Source of the DNA: Rhizobium etli CFN 42
Lineage (GTDB): Bacteria > Pseudomonadota > Alphaproteobacteria > Rhizobiales > Rhizobiaceae
DNA: 64,000 bases
Assembly (NCBI RefSeq): GCF_000092045.1
Contig: NC_007761.1
Coordinates: 3,766,001-3,830,000 of the forward strand
Direction: 5' to 3'
The translations under genes were made by a program, and so were the position numbers. This document shows positions 7,551 through 15,433 of this stretch, in pieces. Each line of letters opens with the position of its first letter. Position 1 is the first letter of the stretch. Below the pieces are notes generated by a model. It had not been told where the DNA came from, did no database searches, and saw nothing but the letters and a program-made list of their open reading frames with translations.

Positions 7551-8258
7551 TCAGGCGGCGCACCACGCGCCGCCGGCTGCCCCCGGTTTGCGCGCCAACC
7601 CTTCCTTGATCAGCTGCGCGCCAAAAGAGCGCCCGTCGCGCGAGACGATCCGCGGCGCGCCTGAGGGCTCGGCCTTTCCGGCCGCATCAATAACGAAGGG
7701 GCCGGCGTTCAGAAGCGCCAGCAAGCGCAGCTTCGCGGCAAAGGCCACCCGGCGTTCGTCATCGCAGCGCGCCTGGTCGGCCACCGGGCTTGCCATATCG
7801 GCAATGACGATCTTTTCGCCCTTGTACCAGAAAATGCCGCCGTCGCCGACGCAATTGATGTGCGCGCCCTGCCCGCAATAGCCGAAGGCGCCCGTCGCCG
7901 TCTGCTGAGCCCCGGGAGAGGCCGGGGCCGGCACCGCCTTGACCGGCTGGATGACCGGCGTCGGGATTGCCGCCGGCGGCAGCGGCTGCGCGGCTCTCGG
8001 CGTCGGTGCGGCGACCGCCACCTGCTTCGGCGGCACATCCTTTCTGGGGACAGGTCTCGGCTCCGCCGTTTCACGTACGATCGGCGTCGACTCCCGTTCA
8101 AGCATAGGCTGAAGGCTCTTCCAATTGTCGTGAGCGACGATCCCGCCGATCGCGGCAATGCCGATCACCGCCCAGGGCAGCAACCCGCCGCCGCTGCGCG
8201 CTCTGCTCTTTCCTCTCGCCGGCGCCTTCCGGCGGCCGCGTGTCGCTGTCTTGGCCAT
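7551..8258 (-). CDS. Membrane-anchored staphylococcal-nuclease-like (thermonuclease fold) protein, probably inactive
   Basis: From the ATG at 8258 it has 235 residues: a basic N-terminus, one membrane segment (about residues 25-45, LLPWAVIGIAAIGGIVA), a Pro/Ala-rich linker to about 120, then an SNase-like domain. That domain keeps the pattern CVGDGGIFWYKGEKIVIADMASP and a C-terminal GRSFGAQLIKEGLA. Active SNases have Asp-Gly-Asp-Thr and Asp-Thr-Pro-Glu here, whereas this protein has GDGGIF and DMASP, so key metal and catalytic acids are missing. A binding or structural role is more likely than nuclease activity. Confidence 0.65.
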   Translation of the reverse strand: MAKTATRGRRKAPARGKSRARSGGGLLPWAVIGIAAIGGIVAHDNWKSLQPMLERESTPIVRETAEPRPVPRKDVPPKQVAVAAPTPRAAQPLPPAAIPTPVIQPVKAVPAPASPGAQQTATGAFGYCGQGAHINCVGDGGIFWYKGEKIVIADMASPVADQARCDDERRVAFAAKLRLLALLNAGPFVIDAAGKAEPSGAPRIVSRDGRSFGAQLIKEGLARKPGAAGGAWCAA

Positions 8259-8362
8259 CTGTTCGAATCCCGTGAGGCCAGGATTATCGCTGCCCAATCC
8301 TTTCCGAAAGGTTGGCGTGAGCCGTTATCTTTGATGGCGTGTCGATGCGCTAGACAGCGAAA

Positions 8363-8381
8363 CGCCCGGCATCGCCGGGCG
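8363..8381 (-). terminator. Terminator after the small stress genes
   Basis: CGCCCGGC and GCCGGGCG form an 8-bp stem with a 3-base loop. On the minus strand TTT follows. It lies about 25 bases beyond the stop codon of the small gene ending at 8407. Confidence 0.6.
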
Positions 8382-8406
8382 CCTATCCCACAGGAGTGCC
8401 TTCCGC

Positions 8407-8667
8407 TTATTCCGGACGTGAGGCCGAAGGCTCGTTTTTCCCGGCCGATGCCGCGCCGCTGATGGGCGAACCGATCGGCTGTTTGCGTTTGCCGATCTCG
8501 ATGCGCTTGTCGGCCCCCTCGCGGATGGCCTGCCATTCATTTTCGTGCCGAATAACAATATCTCGGGGCACAAAGTTCATTGTCATATGTTTCTCACCCT
8601 GTTTCGAATCGACCATCAGCACGCCGAAGCGGGCTCCGGAATAGCCGTTATCTCTTGGTTTTCGCAT
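8407..8667 (-). CDS. Small hypothetical protein, 86 residues
   Basis: I do not recognise a family. From the ATG at 8667 the protein starts MRKPRDNGYSGARFG, has a central charged part (IVIRHENEWQAIREGADKRIEIGKRK) and a disordered Ser/Ala/Gly tail. There is no signal peptide or membrane segment. It overlaps the 3' end of the upstream small gene by 20 bases, so the two are probably co-transcribed from the EcfG-type promoter at 8.9 kb. The start is uncertain; ATGs upstream at 8706 and further in would change the length. Confidence 0.5.
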   Translation of the reverse strand: MRKPRDNGYSGARFGVLMVDSKQGEKHMTMNFVPRDIVIRHENEWQAIREGADKRIEIGKRKQPIGSPISGAASAGKNEPSASRPE

Positions 8668-8878
8668 GGCCTTTGATGTCGGGGCCACCCTTGGAGAGGT
8701 CCGCACCGCTCACATGTGCCGGCACGTGAATGTCGTGGTAGACGCCAGGGGTCAACGTCAGGTCGACGTGATGCGGCGGCAGCACCTGTGCCTTCTGCAT
8801 GCGGTTTGGCTTTGCCCGCTTCATGCGGTCGGATGCCTCTGTACGTTTGTCGGGAATATGGGTCGAAGTGCGCATCAT
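8648..8878 (-). CDS. Small hypothetical protein, 76 residues, behind an EcfG-type promoter
   Basis: A basic, His- and Lys-rich protein without membrane or signal segments (it contains HHVDLTLTPGVYHDIHVPAH); the function is unknown. The ATG at 8878 is preferred because AAAAGG lies 6 bases upstream; ATGs at 8884 and 8875 are also in frame. A near-perfect general-stress promoter lies 30 bases before it, making this a likely member of the EcfG regulon. It overlaps the next small gene. Confidence 0.5.
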   Translation of the reverse strand: MMRTSTHIPDKRTEASDRMKRAKPNRMQKAQVLPPHHVDLTLTPGVYHDIHVPAHVSGADLSKGGPDIKGHAKTKR

Positions 8879-8907
8879 CGGCATCCTTTTCAGCTCAACC
8901 AGGGTTC

Positions 8908-8932
8908 AACGAGCGGGGGGGCGGATGGTTCC
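8908..8932 (-). promoter_or_regulatory. EcfG (general stress sigma factor) promoter
   Basis: On the minus strand GGAAC (plus 8928-8932) is followed by exactly 16 bases and CGTT (plus 8908-8911). This is the alphaproteobacterial EcfG/RpoE2 consensus GGAAC-N16/17-CGTT. The spacer contains a run of seven C (plus-strand G 8915-8921). The first start codon is about 25-30 bases downstream, a fitting distance. Confidence 0.72.
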
Positions 8933-9224
8933 CGAAATTATGCGGTTTTCCGTAGGGCGTTTGGCCTTGACTGGTTTTGGAAGTAGATTACCTAAGGCCT
9001 ATCCCGCAGCCTTCCAGACATCGGCTACGGGGAACATTGGTGCCGGGCCCCTCTGGCGAGAGTTTTTACGGCGCTCTCGTGATGTCGGTACCGCCTGCAA
9101 CTCAGCCGGCGGATTTTTCATCGATGCAAAAGCTCACCATGCCTCGTCAGCATGCCCGTTGTGGCATGCCGCGTTTTTCCACTATTTCTACCCTCTCCAG
9201 CAAGCTTTGCTGCGAGGTGCGGCC
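8933..9224 (+). other. Intergenic region before the DUF475 gene
   Basis: An open frame runs through here into the membrane protein, but it lacks coding character before the ATG at 9225. TTGACT at about 8967 may be a -35 element, though no good -10 follows. Otherwise I see nothing distinctive. Confidence 0.35.
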
Positions 9225-10316
9225 ATGAACCAGTCCCAGACCGATAAATCCTCGCTCGGCTATTTCCGCTGGGCGTTCATCGTCACGGCTCTCGGCCTGG
9301 TTCTCGGCGCCGTGCTTGGTTGGCAGACGACCGGCACGATCGGCGGCATGGCGACCGTCTTCTTCATCTGTGCCGTGCTTGCGGTGCTGGAGATCTCGCT
9401 CTCCTTCGACAATGCCATCGTCAATGCCAACAAGCTGAAGGAGATGACGCCGGTCTGGCAGAAACGATTCCTCACCTGGGGCATCATCATTGCCGTCTTT
9501 GGCATGCGCATCGTCTTCCCGCTGGCGATCGTCGCGATCGCGGCACGGATCGGCCCCTGGGATGCGCTGGTGCTGGCCGCCCGCGAACCCGAGGAATATG
9601 CCCGCATCATGAACGATGCGCATCTGCCGATCGCAGCCTTCGGCGGCACGTTCCTGATGATGGTCGGCCTCAGCTATTTCTTCGACAGTGAGAAGAAGAT
9701 CCATTGGCTTCGGGGCCTGGAAAAGGTGATGGCGCGCTCGGCCACCATCAGGGGCATCGAGATCGCCTTCGTGCTGGCGCTGATGCTTGTCTTCTCCTGG
9801 CTGATCGGCGGCGAGGAAGCCAGCGTCTTCGTCCATTGCGCCATCTACGGCCTGCTCACCTTCCTCGCGGTCGAGGTCGTCGGCGAGTTGCTCGATGCGT
9901 CGCAGCAGACGATGAGCGCTGCCGCCAAGGGCGGCCTCGGCGCCTTCATCTATCTGGAGGTGCTGGATGCCAGTTTCTCCTTCGACGGCGTCATCGGCGC
10001 CTTCGCCTTGACGCAGAATCTCTTCGTCATTGCGATCGGCCTGGGCATCGGCGCCATGTACGTGCGCTCGATGACCATCATGCTGGTGGAGAAGGGAACG
10101 CTTGCCGAATACCGCTATCTCGAACATGGCGCCTTCTACGCCATCCTGATCCTCGCGGTGATCATGTATGCGCAAACCTTGATGCACATTCCCGAAGTGA
10201 TCACCGGCCTCGGCGGCGCGGCTCTGATCGGCCTGTCGCTCTGGTCGTCGATTCGCCACAACAAGCGCGAGCGGGCGGAAGATCACGCCGACCGGCGGGA
10301 AAAACTGCACGCTTGA
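9225..10316 (+). CDS. DUF475 integral membrane protein (TerC-like)
   Basis: A 363-residue polytopic inner-membrane protein with about nine hydrophobic segments. It has two internal repeats each carrying the acidic signature of the TerC/DUF475 superfamily: SLSFDNAIVNAN near residue 60 and SFSFDGVIGAFAL near residue 250. Members are linked to metal (manganese, calcium, tellurite) handling, but this subgroup has no settled function. The ATG at 9225 has GAGGTG upstream. A longer frame reaches back to 8799, but its extra residues look non-coding. It is a single gene followed by hairpins. Confidence 0.85.
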   Translation: MNQSQTDKSSLGYFRWAFIVTALGLVLGAVLGWQTTGTIGGMATVFFICAVLAVLEISLSFDNAIVNANKLKEMTPVWQKRFLTWGIIIAVFGMRIVFPLAIVAIAARIGPWDALVLAAREPEEYARIMNDAHLPIAAFGGTFLMMVGLSYFFDSEKKIHWLRGLEKVMARSATIRGIEIAFVLALMLVFSWLIGGEEASVFVHCAIYGLLTFLAVEVVGELLDASQQTMSAAAKGGLGAFIYLEVLDASFSFDGVIGAFALTQNLFVIAIGLGIGAMYVRSMTIMLVEKGTLAEYRYLEHGAFYAILILAVIMYAQTLMHIPEVITGLGGAALIGLSLWSSIRHNKRERAEDHADRREKLHA

Positions 10317-10337
10317 CGCGGCAGACAATTGAAGGTC

Positions 10338-10357
10338 GCAACGCGCCTCAGCGTTGC
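10338..10357 (+). terminator. Hairpin after the DUF475 gene
   Basis: GCAACGC and GCGTTGC form a perfect 7-bp stem with a 6-base loop, 20 bases after the stop codon. No T run follows. The next hairpin (10379-10404) may assist. Confidence 0.4.
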
Positions 10358-10372
10358 GGCTACTGCTCAGAC

Positions 10373-10404
10373 AAAAAAAGCCCGCGACCATCCGGTTGCG
10401 GGCT
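10373..10404 (-). terminator. Strong terminator of the 56-residue gene
   Basis: AGCCCGCGACC (10379-10389) pairs with GGTTGCGGGCT (10394-10404) over 11 bp with one G-U pair. On the minus strand a run of seven T follows (plus 10373-10379). Confidence 0.85.
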
Positions 10405-10431
10405 GTTTCATTCGTGCATATCTGGAAGGAC

Positions 10432-10602
10432 TTAGCGGATGACCTGACCGAAGGAGGCCGGGTCGATGCCGAGCTCCTTGAGGTCGCGGGCACGCGGACG
10501 GCGCCCAGCTTCGACAGCAGCACTCACGGCATTGGCAGCGCTCAGCGCAGCAAATGCGCGTCCCAGGAAGCCGGCCTGGACTGAATTGCGGATGGCGGAC
10601 AT
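10432..10602 (-). CDS. Small protein, 56 residues, DUF1127-like C-terminus
   Basis: A short gene with full expression signals: GAGG about 9 bases before ATG (AGAGGAACAGGACAATG), and a strong terminator 28 bases after TAA. The product begins MSAIRNSVQAGFLGRAFAAL, has an Ala-rich middle and a basic end with RARDLKELGIDPASF. The motif R-x-L-x-x-L-G-I-D is like the last part of DUF1127 (YjiS-like) small basic proteins, which are often regulatory or RNA-binding. The assignment is by motif only. Confidence 0.65.
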   Translation of the reverse strand: MSAIRNSVQAGFLGRAFAALSAANAVSAAVEAGRRPRARDLKELGIDPASFGQVIR

Positions 10603-10692
10603 TGTCCTGTTCCTCTTACTCTATGATTGACCACTCACAGATGGCAGTGCGCGGGCGCATCGACAATGCACGGAAAATCACCGCAGCCATGC

Positions 10693-10730
10693 AAAAAGAA
10701 GAGGCCGGCGCATGTTTCCATGGCCGCCTC
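10693..10730 (-). terminator. Terminator of the tct operon
   Basis: On the minus strand GAGGC-GGC-CATG, loop GAAA, then CATG-GCC-GCCTC form a long stem with small bulges, followed by TTCTTTTT. It lies about 30 bases after the tctA stop. Confidence 0.8.
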
Positions 10731-10758
10731 CAGGCAGGGGTAACCTTGTCTTTTTCTT

Positions 10759-12276
10759 TTAATCTTCGTTTGCCGCCAGCTGCGACAGAACCTGGCCCCG
10801 ACCGCGGATGCGCAGGATCAGCGGGATCAGGAAAGCGGCCGCCGCAACGATGAGCAGGCCTGCCGCGATCGGGGACATTACCAGCGTCGTCACATCGCCC
10901 TGGCTGATTGCCAGCGCGCGGCGCAGCTGCTGCTCGGCCAGCGGCCCAAGGATGAGGCCGACGACGGCGGGCGCGATCGGATAGCCGAAGAGCCGCATCA
11001 CATAGCCGAGTAGACCGAAGGCGAGCAGCATGCCGAGCTCGAACACCGAAGGGTTGGCGCCGATCGTTCCGAGCGTTGCAAACAGCAGGATGCCGGCATA
11101 GAGCCACGGCTTCGGTATCGTCAGCAGCCGCACCCAGAGCCCGATCATCGGCAGGTTCAGGACGAGCAGCATCGCATTGGCGATGAGCAGGCTGGCGATC
11201 AGCCCCCAGACGAGCTGCGGATTGGTGGCAAATAGGAGCGGCCCGGGCTGCAACCCGTATTGCTGGAAGCCGGCGAGCATGATCGCCGCCGTCGCCGTCG
11301 TGGGCAGGCCGAGAGTCAGGAGCGGCACCAGCGTGCCGGCGGCGGACGCATTGTTCGCCGCCTCGGGACCGGCCACCCCTTCGATCGCGCCATGGCCAAA
11401 CTCCTCCGGGTTCTTCGCTAGCCGCTTTTCGGTCGAGTAGGACAGGAACGTGCCGATTTCAGCGCCGCCCGCCGGCATGGCGCCAATCGGGAAACCGATC
11501 AGCGTGCCGCGAAGCCAGGGCTTCCAGGAGCGCGACCAGTCCTGTGCGTTCATCCAAAGCGAACCCTTGACCGCCTCTACCTGCTCCGCGACCCGGTTGC
11601 CCTGCGCTGCGATGTAGAGCGTTTCGCCGATCGCGAACATCGCCACGGCAAGCGTCGTCACCTCGACGCCGTCGAGCAGGTCGGGGATGCCGAAGGAAAG
11701 CCTGGCCTGCCCTGTCTGCTGGTCGATGCCGACCATGGCAAGTGCGAAACCGATGAACAGCGCGGTCAGGCCTCGAAGCGCCGAATCCCCAAAGGCCGAG
11801 GAGACGGTAACGAAGGCGAGCACCATCAGCGCGAAATATTCGCGCGGCCCGAAGACCAGCGCCAGCTTGACGATATAGGGCGCGATGAAGGCGAGCCCGA
11901 GCGTGGCGATGAGGCCGGCGACGAAGGAGCCGATCGCTGCCGTCGCCAGCGCCGGTCCGCCGCGCCCGGCCCGCGCCATCTTGTTGCCCTCGAGTGCAGT
12001 GACGATCGAGGCGCTTTCACCCGGTGTGTTGAGCAGGATCGACGTGGTCGAACCGCCATACATGCCGCCGTAATAGATGCCGGCGAACATGATCAGCGAG
12101 CCGCCCGGATCGAGCTTGTAGGTGGCCGGCAACAGCAGCGCCACGGTGAGCGCCGGGCCGATGCCGGGCAACACGCCGACGGCAGTGCCGAGTGTCACGC
12201 CGACCAGCGCATAAACCAGGTTCATCGGCTGCATCGCAACCAGGATACCCTGCCATAGGAATTCGAATGTGCTCAT
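10759..12276 (-). CDS. tctA: Tripartite tricarboxylate transporter large permease TctA
   Basis: The 12-TM large membrane subunit of a secondary, binding-protein-dependent transporter for citrate-like tricarboxylates (or another organic acid). The 505-residue protein shows the family N-terminus ([25 protein letters not shown]) and the second repeat motif [20 protein letters not shown]. It is last in tctC-tctB-tctA; the 86-base gap after tctB carries no gene. Substrate specificity lies in TctC and cannot be told from this subunit. Confidence 0.95.
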   Translation of the reverse strand: MSTFEFLWQGILVAMQPMNLVYALVGVTLGTAVGVLPGIGPALTVALLLPATYKLDPGGSLIMFAGIYYGGMYGGSTTSILLNTPGESASIVTALEGNKMARAGRGGPALATAAIGSFVAGLIATLGLAFIAPYIVKLALVFGPREYFALMVLAFVTVSSAFGDSALRGLTALFIGFALAMVGIDQQTGQARLSFGIPDLLDGVEVTTLAVAMFAIGETLYIAAQGNRVAEQVEAVKGSLWMNAQDWSRSWKPWLRGTLIGFPIGAMPAGGAEIGTFLSYSTEKRLAKNPEEFGHGAIEGVAGPEAANNASAAGTLVPLLTLGLPTTATAAIMLAGFQQYGLQPGPLLFATNPQLVWGLIASLLIANAMLLVLNLPMIGLWVRLLTIPKPWLYAGILLFATLGTIGANPSVFELGMLLAFGLLGYVMRLFGYPIAPAVVGLILGPLAEQQLRRALAISQGDVTTLVMSPIAAGLLIVAAAAFLIPLILRIRGRGQVLSQLAANED

Positions 12277-12362
12277 CTTGGTGTCCCAGGCGGCGCTTCC
12301 GTCCGTGCCTTCGCAACCGGTCGCCGCGAAAAATCAAAAGAGCTGACAGCGCGTCCGCGCGG

Positions 12363-12854
12363 TCAGAAGAACAGATGTTCAAGCGGCCCGGCCGGCAGCG
12401 TCAGCTGTAGGAGCTGCGAGAAGATCGCCCAGACGACGAAGCTGAAAACGATGCCGATCGGCAGCGAGATCCAGAGCCTGCGTTTACCGAAGCCGCGTGC
12501 CGTCAACGCAAACAGTATACCGGTCGCAATCGAGAAGCCGGCAACGCGCAGAAGCAGCATCTGGCAGACAAGACCGGCGACGATCCAGATGACGGGCGCC
12601 ACTTCTTGCTTGTCTCGTTCCGGAAACTCGCCGCGCCAGGCTTCGGCAACGGTCCAGATGCCAAGACAGAAAAGCCCGAACGCCACCACCTCAGGAACCG
12701 TTGCCGGACCGATGCGGGCATACTGTGCGATCGTATTCAGATGCGTTGCATCCCAGGCCATCACACCCGCGATGACGAAGAGGAAAACGGCAATGATGAA
12801 CGCCGCCCGATCAGGGCGGCGCTCGGTTGCCGAGGAGGTGTTGTCCTCGCTCAT
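12363..12854 (-). CDS. tctB: Tripartite tricarboxylate transporter small permease TctB
   Basis: The 163-residue, four-helix small membrane subunit that partners TctA. Hydrophobic segments are near residues 18-36, 52-68, 88-118 and 128-152. The family is poorly conserved, so the call rests on size, topology and place between tctC and tctA. Its ATG overlaps the tctC stop in ATGA, which implies translational coupling. Confidence 0.9.
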   Translation of the reverse strand: MSEDNTSSATERRPDRAAFIIAVFLFVIAGVMAWDATHLNTIAQYARIGPATVPEVVAFGLFCLGIWTVAEAWRGEFPERDKQEVAPVIWIVAGLVCQMLLLRVAGFSIATGILFALTARGFGKRRLWISLPIGIVFSFVVWAIFSQLLQLTLPAGPLEHLFF

Positions 12855-13795
12855 TGAACAAGTCCGATCTCTTTAAGAATGCCTTCAGTGGCGGAGACGT
12901 CCTTTTCGAGCTGCGCTTTGAAGGCATCGCCGGAAAGATAGGTGTCGGCCCACCCCTTGGTCTTGAGCGTTTCCTGCCAGGTGGCAGAGCTGTGCAGCTT
13001 CTCGAAATCGGCCGTGATCTTAGCGACCTCGTCGTCCGACAGGCCGGGGGCTGCGGCGACCATGCGCCAGTTCTGGATGCTGACATCGGTGCCGGCTTCC
13101 TTCAGCGTCGGCGCATCGACGCCGTCGATACGCTTGTCGCTGGAGACGGCGAGAAGACGCAGCATGCCTGCTTTCACCTGCGATTCGAACTCGCTGTAGC
13201 TCGAAACGCCGGCTGTGACCTGGTTGCCGAGAATGGCTGCGAGCGCTTCACCGCCGCCGGAGAAGGCGACATAGTTGATCTTCGTCGGATCGACGCCAGA
13301 AGCCTTGGCGATCAGGCCTGCGGTGATGTGGTCTGTGCCGCCGGCCGAGCCGCCACCCCAGGAAACGGAGCCCGGATCTTTCTTCAATGCAGCGACCAGA
13401 TCGGCCATGGTCTTGATATCGGACGAGGCGGGAACGACAACGGCCTCATATTCGCCGGTCAGGCGGGCGATCGGCGTCACGTCCTTGAGCGTCACGGGCG
13501 ACTTGTTGGTGAGGATGGCGCCGACCATGACATAGCCGCCAACAATGAGCGAATTCGGATTGCCGGCAGCCTGGCTGGCAAACTGCGCAAGGCCGATGGT
13601 GCCGCCGGCGCCGGGAACGTTCTGGACCTGTACGTTGCCGGCGATCTTCTCCTGCTGCAGCGCAGCCTGCAGCGAACGGGCCGTCTGGTCCCAGCCGCCG
13701 CCAGGCGCGGCCGGCGCGATGATGGTGTAATCGGCCGCATGGGCCGGCAGCGCGATGGCGGCTGCGAGAATGGTTGCGATGAACGTATGCTTCAC
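12851..13795 (-). CDS. tctC: Tripartite tricarboxylate transporter substrate-binding protein TctC
   Basis: A periplasmic Bug-family binding protein that delivers the organic acid to TctAB. From GTG at 13795 the precursor has 314 residues with a signal peptide ([20 protein letters not shown]). Then come the family motifs [18 protein letters not shown] (ligand loop) and [15 protein letters not shown] is chosen because GGAGG lies 7 bases upstream; the ATG at 13825 would put extra charged residues before the signal. It is first gene of the operon and probably controlled by the TctDE-like pair at 17-19 kb. Confidence 0.93.
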   Translation of the reverse strand: MKHTFIATILAAAIALPAHAADYTIIAPAAPGGGWDQTARSLQAALQQEKIAGNVQVQNVPGAGGTIGLAQFASQAAGNPNSLIVGGYVMVGAILTNKSPVTLKDVTPIARLTGEYEAVVVPASSDIKTMADLVAALKKDPGSVSWGGGSAGGTDHITAGLIAKASGVDPTKINYVAFSGGGEALAAILGNQVTAGVSSYSEFESQVKAGMLRLLAVSSDKRIDGVDAPTLKEAGTDVSIQNWRMVAAAPGLSDDEVAKITADFEKLHSSATWQETLKTKGWADTYLSGDAFKAQLEKDVSATEGILKEIGLVQ

Positions 13796-14087
13796 GATGT
13801 GTCCTCCGTGGGCGGTCGAGCGCACCGCCTATTATTCTCCAGTGAATCGGGAGGGATAGCCGGCCGGCGGACACAGTTGTCCAATGACGAGCGGAAGACC
13901 TCCCAAGACTTCAGTTCCCCGCCTCCACGGAGAAGAAGTAGCCAAAAGCCACCACAACAAGCTGTCATCTAGCTGACATCGGCAAGATATCCAGGAGGAG
14001 AAGCCGCTTTTTTGCCGTAATTGGGCCAGCAGCCCGCAGAGGTATGACGGATATTGAGGTCATGAACCGGCCGAAAGCTGGCCTTCT
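13796..14087 (-). other. Intergenic region upstream of tctC
   Basis: No gene seen. This 290-base stretch should hold the tctC promoter and any TctD site. It is followed by the 3' end of another minus-strand gene. No consensus element stood out. Confidence 0.35.
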
Positions 14088-15152
14088 TCACTGCGCCCGC
14101 AGAACCTCGTTCCAGTGCGCGATCAGCCCCGCACGCTTTACCTGGTCGAGATAGACCATCAACCCGGGACTAACGGGCACCGGCCGAAGTTGGGCGCCGA
14201 GCAGTTCCTGCAGCGTATTGGCCGTATTCTCGCCCGCCACTTCAGGACTGACAGCCGGGATCTGCAGTTCGCGCGCCATGATCGTCTGCCCTTCCTTCGA
14301 CATGAAAAAGGCAAGGTAGCGGCGCCCAAGCTCCGGCTCGGCGGCCGCCTGCGGCACCAGCCCGATCCGCGACATCACCACCGTATAGTCCTTCGGCAGC
14401 ACGATTCCGACATCGGGGTGCCGCGACGCCCAATCGGCGGCGTAGGAACCGAGAATATTATAGCCGAGCACGAAGCGCCCGTCGGCGACGCGTTCGAGAA
14501 TCGCCGAGCTCGTCGAGTAAAGTTTGACGCCGGCCGCGCCCATCGCGCCGATCACCGACCAGATGTCGCCGAACTGCTCCTGATCGCGCGCCATGAAGAG
14601 AAAGCCGACGCCGGACCGCTCAATATCGTAGGTGCTGATCCGGCCATGGACCGCGTTGCCCTTGCGCTTCAGATAATCCACGAACTCCGCTCGCGAGCTC
14701 GGCACTGGCTCATGCGCGAAGCTCGGCTTGTGATAGACGAACACCGCCGGCTCGAAGGTCAGTGCATAGGCAGTATTGCGCCAGTTCGCCCATTTCGGCC
14801 AGGCTGCGCTCATCGGCAGGTTGCTCACCTGCGCATAGCCGTCGTTGGAAAGCTTCACCTGCAGATCCATCGCCGACGAAAAGGCAAAATCCGCCGTCTT
14901 CTTGCCGGCGTCCGTCTCCCTGACGATCCGGTCGTAGATCTCGCCCGTCAGCATGTCCTCGTATTTGACCGCGACGTCGGGATTGGCCTCCTGGAAACCC
15001 CGGATCATCGGCTGCGCCAACGGCTCGTCGAGGGAGGAATAGACCGTCAGCACCGGCGCATCGGTCTTGCCCGATTTCGCGGGATAAAAGACTGGGTCGG
15101 CCTGCGCAAAGCCCGGCGACAACGCCAGCAGCAAGATGAAAATTCTCCTCAT
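14088..15152 (-). CDS. Periplasmic solute-binding protein of the iron/phosphonate ABC type, without its transporter
   Basis: From the ATG at 15152 the precursor has 354 residues with a signal peptide (MRRIFILLLALSPGFAQA). The mature part has the type II periplasmic-binding fold start (APVLTVYSSLDEPLAQPMIRGF). The middle resembles Fe3+ / 2-aminoethylphosphonate-binding proteins (KTADFAFSSAMDLQVKL, GKRKG-like loops, DYTVVMSRIGLVPQ). No permease or ATPase gene is adjacent. Orphan proteins of this kind often sit near TctDE-like sensors and may act as their ligand-binding partners; here the kinase is 3 kb away, so this is inference. The ATG at 15212 would precede the signal peptide. Confidence 0.8.
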   Translation of the reverse strand: MRRIFILLLALSPGFAQADPVFYPAKSGKTDAPVLTVYSSLDEPLAQPMIRGFQEANPDVAVKYEDMLTGEIYDRIVRETDAGKKTADFAFSSAMDLQVKLSNDGYAQVSNLPMSAAWPKWANWRNTAYALTFEPAVFVYHKPSFAHEPVPSSRAEFVDYLKRKGNAVHGRISTYDIERSGVGFLFMARDQEQFGDIWSVIGAMGAAGVKLYSTSSAILERVADGRFVLGYNILGSYAADWASRHPDVGIVLPKDYTVVMSRIGLVPQAAAEPELGRRYLAFFMSKEGQTIMARELQIPAVSPEVAGENTANTLQELLGAQLRPVPVSPGLMVYLDQVKRAGLIAHWNEVLRAQ

Positions 15153-15433
15153 GCCCCGACAATGCCTGACCATGCCGGCTGGAGCAAGGGAGCATCGAAC
15201 GAAGCAGAACAATCGGACTTTGCTGGTCAGAAATCCGGCATTTCACCACAAAGGATTAGCGATGAGCGTCATCCTTCGCCCGTTTAGAGTATTGATGAAG
15301 ATTGGTGACGTTATATGTTCGCGCTGCCGCATCACAATGTCGGAACCGACCGAATTTCTATTCGGCCGACGACCCTGTGCGACAAAAACTCTAAAAAAGC
15401 TAGGTTGTTTCTGGAAGATCCATGGGAGGGGTC

